DNA from: Edaphobacter dinghuensis
Lineage (GTDB): Bacteria; Acidobacteriota; Terriglobia; Terriglobales; Acidobacteriaceae
Assembly (NCBI RefSeq): GCF_014640335.1
Contig: NZ_BMGT01000003.1
Location: 603,149-667,148, forward strand
Direction of reading: 5' to 3'
DNA: 64,000 bases
Numbering within the stretch: position 1 is the first letter of the stretch; each line of letters begins with the position of its first letter. A model generated the notes under the pieces. It saw nothing but the letters and a program-made list of their open reading frames with translations, was not told the origin of the DNA and made no database searches. Below, one piece after another: positions 27,493 through 35,978 of the stretch. A program made the translations under genes and the position numbers.

Positions 27493-30393
27493 CTAATTGT
27501 TCTTGCTTGCAAGGCCGGCATTGCCGGGTGAGGAGGAAAGAGACAACGCCGTGGAAGAAATCTGGAGAGCAGCCGCACGCAACTCCGCAATCGACTTTGC
27601 GAGTTGCGGCGCTATGATCTGGGCTGGACGGGATGCATTCTTGTTGTCGGAAGTCAGTTCTATGCACAATGCGAAGTTTTCCCCCGCATCTTTGCGCAGA
27701 CTTTCCGTAAGATCGTTGCTACTGGCCACGGAACTCGACGGGGGTACGGTCAACTGCGCCCGCATCAATGCGCGTTCTTCGCGCGCCAACGCTGCCAGCA
27801 ACGCAGTTTTATGCTGAACTAATAATTCTGCTAAAGCAGTCCGGGCCGGAGTGGGCAGCGTGGTATCTGTCGAAAACCTCTGAAGAAGAGTAGAAAGCTG
27901 CTCCGTTTCCCACTTCACCGCAAAGGACCCTTCGAGAAAATCTTGCGTTGTTGATGAAAACTCTTGCTGATCCAAGTGATGCTCGTTGAAGTACATCTCC
28001 AGCGCTGACGGAGCCGCCGCAACATCAGAGGATTGACGAATCGACGTGATACCTGAGCTGGAGTTGGCGTAGCTTTCCATTTCCTGCACGGTTAGGATTG
28101 ACGGAATAACATTCGGAATGAGGCGTAGTTGAGCTTGCAGTTGGTTTTTTTGCATCTCGGTATCCACAAGGCCTCGAACGTGCACTCCATCAAGGTTGCG
28201 AGTGATCTCGATACGGCTGTTGGCATCCAAACCAAGACGGTTGAGCATCAGGCGCGCCGACAGCTCGGCAAGATCCAACTCTCCCGGAGTAACTGCGTGT
28301 GGAAGATGAGGAAGCAAGGAGGTGTGCAGATGCCGTCCTTCCGCTTCCGGTATGGCAGTCAGCGGCTCGAAGATATCAGGGTTGACCGAACTCCACGGAA
28401 GGACGCTGTAGTTCAATTCGGCGACTTCAATCGTTCCGGCATCCCGCAACTCAACCGTTCTCTTGATGGGCCGGAAATCAGCCTCGCGAACCGTAAGCGA
28501 TTCGCTGGCAATGCGTCCAGTCGAGACCGTGGTCGTGAGCGTCAACAAACCTTTTTCGGGACGCTTCACTATATCCCGCGACACAGCCACGCCATCATGC
28601 CAATCACGGAATGAATCTGCGGAGAGCGGATCGTTCCAGGGGATCCCGGAGTTTTCAAGCTCAGTGCGAAGCGAAGCGTCTTGATGGCTTAGCGTTTTGT
28701 TCTTCAGACTACGCTTATGCTGTACGTCACGATAAAGGGTCCGCTCCACCTTGCGGAGTGGGGTTTGAATACGCACACTCTGCACAACGACGCCACTGGT
28801 TCCGGATTGAGCCGCAGCATTTTCTGCTACAGTTGCCCGCTGCAACAGCTCCCCCGGCGTCATCACCGATGCGGTACGAAGCGAGATAACGAGAAGTACA
28901 ACCGCGGCAACTCCACAAACAAGGGAAGTCGCCAGCATGGGATTCATCATGCCGACAAAGAACCTCTTAAGATTTTTCGACAGGAATGTGATCACTCTCG
29001 TAGCCCTGCGCAATGTTCGATTAGCAGGAACGAGAACGATCGTCTTTATTGAGCTCTCCGTCGATAACTGAACCAAATCAGTTGAAGCGCTGCTAGTCAT
29101 TGGCTTCGCCGCAGACTCTTCGGCGACGACCGGATCGTGATACAAGACGTGAACCGTGGGATCTTCCGCAGCGAAGCTCAACGTTAGAACGAGAGAACGT
29201 CCATCGCTCAAGAAAACGGATTCGACTTGTTGCAGCATGTCCGCCGAGACAGGCGCTTCAACCAATAGGAAGGCCAGCCGGAAGCCTTGTTCGCTTATCA
29301 CCTCGATAAACGAAGGTTCTTCCTTCCGTGCCAGCTTCAGGCAGAACTCATTGATCTCTGCCGTCACCTTCTGTGACGACCGGATGTCTCCGTCGACCAC
29401 AATTTCCAAGCTGTCAGGGCGGTGTTCATAGACATCTCTGGCTCGGCGCTCTAGTTTGCGAAGTGAAGGCCCCTTTTTGCTATCAGAGCGCTTCGTTCGC
29501 GTTTGAGAAGCGCTGTTTTCTCCTATCCCTGCCTGTGGGCCAGAACCACCATCACGATCAAGGCCGTATTCAGGAGATCGCTCGGCTAGAAGCGGCAGAT
29601 GCAGGATCGTGTTTACTTGATCGAGACATGTTGGACAACTGACCAGATGTGCGAGTTGCTGGGCGCTCAGAGGAGAAGGTGTTTCGCCACCGGCATACCG
29701 CTGCTCCAGAACCGCGCGATCAAAATGCTCACCTTCCGATGCGCGGAAGATTGTTTCGCGGAGCTTCAGGAAGATATCGTGGCTGTCGTTACCAGCGCTC
29801 CGTTTCGAGACAGAGATAGACGGGCTTTTCGCAGGAGAAATGGAAACAATAGCTCCGGGGTGGTCCAGATGCATCCGAGCTTCATTCCGCGCAACATGCA
29901 GTGCCTGGTCGACTACATAGCGGGGAATCTGGACAACCTTCATCAACTCACTCGGGTAGTACCCGAGAAAGAAGCGCATGATCAGAATCCCAGCAGCGCG
30001 ATTTGTGCTCTTGCGTTGGCATGCATACAGGCAGATTTGCTCTAGATGGGAGCGGATGAACAGCAACTCCCTGCGATCAGCCGCGACAAGCCCTTGCTCT
30101 ACGGAGTCATAGTCAACGATGGATAAGCTGTCGATCGGTTCTCGCCGTGCCCGACGCATACGCGCATAGTAGAGATTGCGCAGCACACGGAACAGGTATC
30201 CCTCTAACTGCTCCATTCCATCAAGCGTGCGGCTGATGCGAAGAACAGTCAGATAGAAATCCTGTACCAAGTCCTCGGACTCGGCACGGTCGTTGCGCGT
30301 GATCTGCGCTGCCCACGTCAAGAGCTGTGAGTGGTACTCGAAGAAGACGTCCTCGTTCGTTCTCCGGCCGGGTTGGGAGTGGTAAAAAGACAT
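27493..30393 (-). CDS. ECF sigma factor fused to a membrane anti-sigma module
   Basis: This is one open chain of 966 residues. Residues 15-85 are sigma region 2 (AESEDLVQDFYLTVLRI, LEGYLFRVLRNLYYARMR). Residues 133-176 fit region 4 (ILIMRFFLGYYPSELMKVV, YVVDQALHVARNEAR). Residues 245-258 contain the anti-sigma zinc motif H-x3-C-x2-C (H249, C253, C256). After a charged linker, residues 485-507 form one membrane span (MLATSLVCGVAAVVLLVISL). About 460 residues outside include a BON-like stretch (ARLMLNRLGL...IEITRNLDGVHVRGLVDTE) and helical C-terminus. Sigma and anti-sigma are normally separate genes, so the whole regulator would be tethered in the membrane and may need proteolysis to act. It heads the operon with a TBDR, lipoprotein and Ig/NHL protein. 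Confidence 0.8.
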   Translation of the reverse strand: MSFYHSQPGRRTNEDVFFEYHSQLLTWAAQITRNDRAESEDLVQDFYLTVLRISRTLDGMEQLEGYLFRVLRNLYYARMRRARREPIDSLSIVDYDSVEQGLVAADRRELLFIRSHLEQICLYACQRKSTNRAAGILIMRFFLGYYPSELMKVVQIPRYVVDQALHVARNEARMHLDHPGAIVSISPAKSPSISVSKRSAGNDSHDIFLKLRETIFRASEGEHFDRAVLEQRYAGGETPSPLSAQQLAHLVSCPTCLDQVNTILHLPLLAERSPEYGLDRDGGSGPQAGIGENSASQTRTKRSDSKKGPSLRKLERRARDVYEHRPDSLEIVVDGDIRSSQKVTAEINEFCLKLARKEEPSFIEVISEQGFRLAFLLVEAPVSADMLQQVESVFLSDGRSLVLTLSFAAEDPTVHVLYHDPVVAEESAAKPMTSSASTDLVQLSTESSIKTIVLVPANRTLRRATRVITFLSKNLKRFFVGMMNPMLATSLVCGVAAVVLLVISLRTASVMTPGELLQRATVAENAAAQSGTSGVVVQSVRIQTPLRKVERTLYRDVQHKRSLKNKTLSHQDASLRTELENSGIPWNDPLSADSFRDWHDGVAVSRDIVKRPEKGLLTLTTTVSTGRIASESLTVREADFRPIKRTVELRDAGTIEVAELNYSVLPWSSVNPDIFEPLTAIPEAEGRHLHTSLLPHLPHAVTPGELDLAELSARLMLNRLGLDANSRIEITRNLDGVHVRGLVDTEMQKNQLQAQLRLIPNVIPSILTVQEMESYANSSSGITSIRQSSDVAAAPSALEMYFNEHHLDQQEFSSTTQDFLEGSFAVKWETEQLSTLLQRFSTDTTLPTPARTALAELLVQHKTALLAALAREERALMRAQLTVPPSSSVASSNDLTESLRKDAGENFALCIELTSDNKNASRPAQIIAPQLAKSIAELRAAALQISSTALSLSSSPGNAGLASKNN

Positions 30394-30649
30394 AGTTTTG
30401 CGGCTCTACTTAGCAAAGGGTATGGAACGGCGCGAATCTAACTTGCCAACGAGGGATATTCGCCGTTTCTTAATATTTCGAGCATCCATTCACCTACGGA
30501 TGCAGAGTAGCGCTGCGGAATGAATCCCTAATTAGCCGTAGTACTCGTTCGGAGGCTGAGAAACCGCCGGACGCTTGTTTCCCCCAGAACAATAGACGAC
30601 CGCACTTTCACCTGACTGTGTTCATCATGATGCCAATTTTGAACACTCA

Positions 30650-30862
30650 ATGGTGCTAATCTCCGATCCTGGCTTGGCGCAAAGGGTGCGCAAATTGCGG
30701 CTCTTCTGAGGTGGGACCCAGAATCAGTTGGTTGAAAAAGCCGATGTTTCCCCGAACTTACTCAACCTGATCGAGAGTGGCTTGCGTGATCGATCTTTCA
30801 ACAACCTGGAGCGGCTGGCTAGGGTGCTGCGCGTTCCGGTACACGAGCTGTTCTTGTCCTAA
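30650..30862 (+). pseudogene. XRE-family helix-turn-helix regulator, interrupted by an in-frame stop
   Basis: From the ATG at 30650 the frame reads LAQRVRKLRLF, then TGA at 30707-30709, then GGTQNQLVEKADVS, NLLNLIESGLRDRSFNNLE and RLARVLRVPVHELFLS up to TAA at 30860-30862. Apart from the stop it is a normal HTH_3 domain of about 70 residues, where the stop takes the place of an ordinary residue (Trp or Arg would each need one base change). No downstream start would keep helix 1. It was either recently inactivated or is a sequencing error. The rest of the 30394-31102 gap shows no other coding signal; it holds the divergent promoters of the fused sigma gene and the two-component genes. Confidence 0.7.
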
Positions 30863-31102
30863 AAGTCGTCATCAGGCCAGCTGTGTTCACGAAAATTTAA
30901 CAACATCGTGAGTTAAATTGGGGGAAGTTTTACACGCCTATGCAGTTAGCCGCATCTTTGGCAAGCGGAAGTAATAAGTAATAGTAGTGCCGCATGTATG
31001 CAGAAGATCCGACGACGGCCAAACTTCTGATTGTCCCCATTGAAACCGGCTTCATGCGAAATTCAGATTTCGCGGGTATGCTATTTTGCGGAGTTCAGCT
31101 TA

Positions 31103-31780
31103 ATGCGAATACTGATCGTCGAGGACGATCCAAAGATGGCAGCTCTGCTGCGAGACGCTTTGGAGAAGAAGTCGCATCGCACCTTTCTGGCGACGACTGG
31201 GCGAGAGGGCCTGGAGGTAGGGCGGAGCCACAAGTTCGAAGCAATCATGCTCGATGTGATGCTTCCGGAGATGGATGGCTTCGTCGTGGCGCGCTCGCTA
31301 CGTGAAGTTGGGGTAGCCGCACCGATTCTTATGCTGACCGCTCGCGATGCGACAACAGACATTGTCCGTGGCCTGGATAGCGGGGTCGATGATTACTTGA
31401 CCAAGCCATTTGCTTTCGAAGAGCTATTTGCCCGCTTGCGCGCTCTGGCGCGACGCCGCAATACTGCTCTGTCGATGCAGTACCACATGGGAGATCTTCA
31501 ACTTGATCCGGAGACCCATCGGGCAGCGAGATCGGGAACGCCGATCAGTCTGACGCGGACAGAGTATCTGTTGCTGGAATATATGATGTGTCACCCGGAG
31601 ACGGTTCTGAGACGAGACGCGATTATCGATGCCGTGTGGGGTTATGAGCGAACGGTCGAAAACAATACATTAGATGCATTCATGAAACAGCTTCGTGCCA
31701 AGATAGACGGAAACTACGAGAAGAAACTGATTCAAACCGTTCGGGGCTTTGGGTACAAGCTGACGGCGGTCAGCCTTTGA
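31103..31780 (+). CDS. OmpR/PhoB-family response regulator
   Basis: The start at 31103 has GGAG 10 bases upstream and begins MRILIVEDDPK; the in-frame extension upstream is not protein-like. The receiver has E7-D8-D9 acidic residues, phospho-acceptor D51 (IMLDVMLPEMDG), T-loop LTARDA and K of YLTKPFAFEELFAR. The winged helix has ISLTRTEYLLLEYMM, HPETVLRRDAIIDAVWG and VRGFGYKL. The stop overlaps the kinase start as TTGA. It probably controls the two TBDR/beta-propeller modules that follow. Confidence 0.95.
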   Translation: MRILIVEDDPKMAALLRDALEKKSHRTFLATTGREGLEVGRSHKFEAIMLDVMLPEMDGFVVARSLREVGVAAPILMLTARDATTDIVRGLDSGVDDYLTKPFAFEELFARLRALARRRNTALSMQYHMGDLQLDPETHRAARSGTPISLTRTEYLLLEYMMCHPETVLRRDAIIDAVWGYERTVENNTLDAFMKQLRAKIDGNYEKKLIQTVRGFGYKLTAVSL

Positions 31781-33195
31781 AGACTGTCTCGATTCGCACA
31801 CGACTGACATATTGGTATGCCGTGCTGGTTGCCTGTGTTGTCATGCTGCTGGGACTCGGCGTGTTCTTGGGCGCATCATGGGGGCTGCGGAAGGCTGCCG
31901 ATCAGGAATTGACCTCAGGTATCGATGGTATCGACGCGTTTCTGCATCATAAATTAGCGATCCATCAGATGGACAACCTTGGCGAAGAACTTAGGGAACA
32001 CTCTGCTTTGATGCCGCGCGGAAAGATGTTTCGGGTAACTGATCGATCAGGTGTGTTGATCTACCAGCCTGATGCGATGTCAATTGTGACGCCGGTCATT
32101 CCTGGGCCAGATGAGATTCGTGAAGAGAACATCACTGTCGGATCACGATCATTTCGCACGATCAGCCGGTTCGCCTGGGTCGGCCCGTACCGATTTCTTC
32201 TACAGGTGGCGGTCGATCAAACTGAGTACCGGGAGCTCATGACGGGGCTTGCATGGCTGCTCATTCTGAGCATCCCGGTGGCCGGACTGCTTGCTGCGCT
32301 GGTGGGTTACTGGATGAGCGGGCGGGCTCTCGCTCCAATTAGCCAGATTACGGAGACGGCGAACTCGATCGATGGCAGCAGCCTTAATCGCCGTCTGCCA
32401 CTAATGGGAACGCATGATGAGTTAGATCAGCTCTCATCGACGATCAACTATATGCTCGATCGCATTGCGGCCTCGTATGATCGCATCTCGCAGTTTACAG
32501 CGGACGCATCCCATGAACTGCGTACTCCCATTGCGAGGGTCCGCTCCACCGCTGAGCTTCTACTGATGAGTGTTGCCGATCCGGTGCGCGTTCAAAGCGG
32601 ACTCGCGGACATTCTTTCCGAGAGCGACTTTATGACACGCATGATCCGAGACTTGCTGACGCTGGCACGTAACGGATTGGAGGAGGGGCGTGTGTCTATG
32701 GAGCTATTCGAGCTCGGTGAGTCCGCCAAGGCAATGCTGCCGCGCGCGCGATCGCTGGCCTCAACCCGGGGCATCACGGTGGAGTTGATTACAGAAGAAG
32801 ATATTCTGCCGGTGCGAGGCAACCAGAGCATCGTTGAGAGGACATTGATGATCCTGGTCGACAATGCGGTCCACTACACTCCGTCCGGAGGCCGGGTCTG
32901 GATCAGCACATGGAGCGCGGAGAATCTCTGTGGTTTTACCGTACGCGACAACGGTGTGGGAATTGCTCAGGCTGATCAGGAACGGATCTTCGAGCGTTTC
33001 TATCGAGTTGATACGGTAAGGACGCCGAGAGATGGAGGCTCTGGCCTAGGCTTGTCGATTGCCAAGAGCTTAGTGGAGCTGCACGGTGGCAAGATCCACC
33101 TGAGTAGTGAGGTTGGCAGCGGTTCCAGCTTTGAGGTTTACTTTCCACGAGCGGACCTTCGCCGGGTTGTCACGGATTTTAAGATCACAGGTTAG
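31777..33195 (+). CDS. Sensor histidine kinase, HAMP-HisKA type
   Basis: The protein has 472 residues, with TTG start overlapping the regulator stop. A first membrane span lies at residues 12-35, a periplasmic domain at about 36-160, a second span at about 160-182 (LAWLLILSIPVAGLLAALVG), then HAMP and HisKA with SHELRTPIARVRS (phospho-acceptor H246). The ATPase has N-box NAVHYT, G1 DNGVGIA, F-box and G2 GGSGLGLSIAKSLVELHGG. This matches CusS/QseC-type kinases that sense outside signals; the periplasmic part has no recognisable ligand motif, so the signal is unknown. Confidence 0.94.
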   Translation: MKTVSIRTRLTYWYAVLVACVVMLLGLGVFLGASWGLRKAADQELTSGIDGIDAFLHHKLAIHQMDNLGEELREHSALMPRGKMFRVTDRSGVLIYQPDAMSIVTPVIPGPDEIREENITVGSRSFRTISRFAWVGPYRFLLQVAVDQTEYRELMTGLAWLLILSIPVAGLLAALVGYWMSGRALAPISQITETANSIDGSSLNRRLPLMGTHDELDQLSSTINYMLDRIAASYDRISQFTADASHELRTPIARVRSTAELLLMSVADPVRVQSGLADILSESDFMTRMIRDLLTLARNGLEEGRVSMELFELGESAKAMLPRARSLASTRGITVELITEEDILPVRGNQSIVERTLMILVDNAVHYTPSGGRVWISTWSAENLCGFTVRDNGVGIAQADQERIFERFYRVDTVRTPRDGGSGLGLSIAKSLVELHGGKIHLSSEVGSGSSFEVYFPRADLRRVVTDFKITG

Positions 33196-33234
33196 CAGGG
33201 ACCGGACTCAGCAAAAATTCAGGTGCTCTGCGAT

Positions 33235-35811
33235 ATGGTCGTTACAATGACTTCCGCTGCAAAGATCCAGCTTCGCACCCTTGTCTGCGCTGTTTTCTTT
33301 TTGTTTTGTAGCCACCTGTTGGCACAGATTAACGTAACCGGAACAGTTATCGACCCGGATGGGGCCGCAGTCCCGGGTGTCGATGTTCTCCTCCTTACTT
33401 CGGATGCCAAGGCACCGATGGCACAATCGCCGACCGATACCTTGGGTCGATTTCATTTTCCTTCGGTCCCTGCCGGCGACTATCAGCTTGAGGTTCCGGC
33501 GTCGCCAGGATTTAATCTCTATCGGATGCTGGTGCATCTCAAACCGGGCGTACACGCTTCATTGCAGATTCATTTGACGCTGGCACAAGTAGTACAAGAT
33601 GTGACTGTGGCATCGGAGCCAGGTTCGGTCTCGCTTGACGCTGATGCGAATCGCGACCAGATGAGTGCCGATGCGAACATGCTGGAGAAGGTGCCGGTAT
33701 TTGACCAGAATTACATCGCTACGCTCACTCCATTTCTGGACCAGACGGGAGTGGCGACTAGTGGTGTCAGTGTGATCGTTGACGGCATCGAGATGAAGGG
33801 AACTGGCGTGTCGGCATCCGCAATCGCGGAAGCCCACATCAACAAGGATCCATACAGTGCGGAGACGAACCGGCCAGGAAAGGGAAGAATTGAGATCATC
33901 ACCAAGCCAGGGACGCCCCAGCTTCATGGCACGCTAAACTTTACTTTCCGCGATTCAGTGATGGATGCGAAGAACTACTTTGCAGAGACAAAGCCTTTCG
34001 AGCAGAAGCGGATCTATGAGGGATCGATCACAGGGCCACTTAACCATAAGACGACCTTTCTTCTATCAGGATCGAGACAGGAAGACAACCTGGCGTCGAT
34101 TATCCATGCGGTGGCGCCAACTGGTCCGGTGACGGCGAATGTGCCGACACCGCTGCATGATACAGAGTTTGCGGTGCGGGTCTCGCGCGATCTTTCGTCT
34201 GTACACCGGGCCTCGCTACAATACAACGTTTCCAATACGATAACGCGGAACCAGGGAGTCGGTGGGCTTGTGCTCAGCTCGGCCGGGGTCAACGCGCAAA
34301 CACGCGAAGACGATGTTATTTTTAACGATCGCATCATCATCTCACCAACGCTGATCAATCAGCTGCAACTGTTCTTCGAGAAGGACTACGATCCGACCCG
34401 CAGTGTCTCGCCTGCACAGAAGATCGTCGTCGATGGCAGTTTTACTGGAGGCGGCGCGCAGGCGAACTTTCTTCAGACAGAGAACAATCTGAAGATCAAT
34501 GACATCGTCAGTTGGAGCCATAGACATCACTACTTGAAATTTGGCATCAACATTCCAAACCTCAGCCGAAGGGCGTGGGAGGATGAGTCGAACAGCGCAG
34601 GGACTTTCAACTTTGGCAGCATATCTAATTATGAATTGGGCACTCCTTACTCGTTCACGCAGCAGGCGGGTGTTGGCCGCACGGTCTTCTGGATGAATGA
34701 ATTGGGTGCGTTCATTCAGGATCAAATACAGGTGCGCTCGAATTTGCAGGTTTCGCTTGGGCTGCGATATGACTGGCAGACTTACTTCAAATCGGTCCAC
34801 GATTTTGCGCCGCGGATCTCCATGGCCTATAAGATGCCGGACCGAAAGACCGTGCTGCGCATGGGCTCAGGAATCTTCTACGACCGCTCCGGAGCGCAGC
34901 CAATGGGCGATCTGAAGCGATACAACGGGGTGATTCTTCGCTCCCTGACATTGTTGAATCCGAGCTATCCTACACCGTATGCAGCCGACGTTGCCTTGAA
35001 TAGCTTTCCAACCAATCTCGTGCAGTTGGAGCCTGGAGGGCGGCTGCCTTATGTCATCAACTTCAGCGCTGGTGCAGAGCGACAGATTGTAAAGGGTCTT
35101 ACGCTTTCAGCGACGTATCGTGGCACAGTGGGCATTGCACTCTTCCGCTCCCGCGATGTCAATGCACCATTGCCCCCGCTCTATGCGGTGCGTCCGAATG
35201 CGAGCCTTGGCGTGGTGCGCCAGATCGAGTCCGAGGGCAGGCAGCTAGGCAATGCAATTGATCTCACCATCGAGGGCAACGCGGGACGCTGGTTCTCAGG
35301 GCTCGCGCAGTACACCTTCAGCCGTACAAACAATAACACCGGCGGAGTTATCTGGTTTCCAGCAAACCAATACACGCTCGAAGGAGAGTACGGACGCGCG
35401 GACTTCGATCAGCGCCATCGCTTCAACCTGTTGGGTACCTTCAATGAAAATCATTGGCTGAACCTCGGTGTTGCGGTGAAACTTTACTCTGGCATGCCAT
35501 ATACGGAGACCGCTGGAGTGGACCAATTCAATACGGGCCTTTTGAATGCGCGGCCTGCAGGTATCAATAGAAATACTTTGGAGACGGCGGGCAACAAGGA
35601 GTTGGACCTGCGATGGAACCGAGATATCCCATTGCCATACAAACGCGGCGATATCAGCTCGGTCTTTTCGTTTGCGGTGGATGCCTTCAACATTATGAAT
35701 ACGACGAACTACACCTCCTATGTGGGGAATGTGCAGTCTTCTTTCTTTGAACAACCTACGGCGTCGCTACCAGCGAGAAGACTTCAGTTGAGCGCGCGAT
35801 TTAAGTTCTAG
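33235..35811 (+). CDS. TonB-dependent receptor, compact Oar-like
   Basis: The ATG at 33235 is preferred (AGGTG about 9 bases upstream; a GTG at 33223 is also in frame). The signal peptide ends LLAQ. The CarboxypepD_reg-like domain is INVTGTVIDPDGAAVPGVDV...FHFPSVPAGDYQLEV. The plug has VSVIVDGIEMKGTGVS and GRIEIITKPGTPQLHG, and the barrel ends LSARFKF. At about 858 residues it is the shortest receptor in the window. It follows the kinase gene by 39 bases and precedes a YncE-like gene, so all four may be one transcript. Its plug (REDNL..., NKDPYSAETNRPGKGRIEI) is closest to that of the receptor at 60361, another compact type. Confidence 0.92.
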   Translation: MVVTMTSAAKIQLRTLVCAVFFLFCSHLLAQINVTGTVIDPDGAAVPGVDVLLLTSDAKAPMAQSPTDTLGRFHFPSVPAGDYQLEVPASPGFNLYRMLVHLKPGVHASLQIHLTLAQVVQDVTVASEPGSVSLDADANRDQMSADANMLEKVPVFDQNYIATLTPFLDQTGVATSGVSVIVDGIEMKGTGVSASAIAEAHINKDPYSAETNRPGKGRIEIITKPGTPQLHGTLNFTFRDSVMDAKNYFAETKPFEQKRIYEGSITGPLNHKTTFLLSGSRQEDNLASIIHAVAPTGPVTANVPTPLHDTEFAVRVSRDLSSVHRASLQYNVSNTITRNQGVGGLVLSSAGVNAQTREDDVIFNDRIIISPTLINQLQLFFEKDYDPTRSVSPAQKIVVDGSFTGGGAQANFLQTENNLKINDIVSWSHRHHYLKFGINIPNLSRRAWEDESNSAGTFNFGSISNYELGTPYSFTQQAGVGRTVFWMNELGAFIQDQIQVRSNLQVSLGLRYDWQTYFKSVHDFAPRISMAYKMPDRKTVLRMGSGIFYDRSGAQPMGDLKRYNGVILRSLTLLNPSYPTPYAADVALNSFPTNLVQLEPGGRLPYVINFSAGAERQIVKGLTLSATYRGTVGIALFRSRDVNAPLPPLYAVRPNASLGVVRQIESEGRQLGNAIDLTIEGNAGRWFSGLAQYTFSRTNNNTGGVIWFPANQYTLEGEYGRADFDQRHRFNLLGTFNENHWLNLGVAVKLYSGMPYTETAGVDQFNTGLLNARPAGINRNTLETAGNKELDLRWNRDIPLPYKRGDISSVFSFAVDAFNIMNTTNYTSYVGNVQSSFFEQPTASLPARRLQLSARFKF

Positions 35812-35937
35812 AAGCTGCGAAGCCTTTGTTTTCATTATTCAAGCGACGATTTTAAAGAAATCTGAATATCACCTGAGGTGCGATTGTCTGAAGCTTGATC
35901 GTGCTGTCACCATTTACAAACAGCGTGGTGCCTACAC

Positions 35938-35959
35938 TGAATCAGTTCAACTGAGTTCA
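35938..35959. promoter_or_regulatory. Imperfect palindrome upstream of the YncE-like gene
   Basis: TCAGTT and AACTGA form perfect 6-bp arms around one C, extended outward by TGAA and TTCA with small offsets. It stands 20 bases before the ATG at 35979 and could be a binding site of the OmpR-type regulator or of a repressor. Weak evidence. Confidence 0.25.
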
Positions 35960-35978
35960 ATCCTTTTCAGGTACCACG

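Noticed and set aside
30707..30709. In-frame TGA as a selenocysteine or recoded codon in the XRE gene
   Set aside because: No reason for selenocysteine in a helix-turn-helix protein and no SECIS-like hairpin noticed right after it; a pseudogene is simpler.
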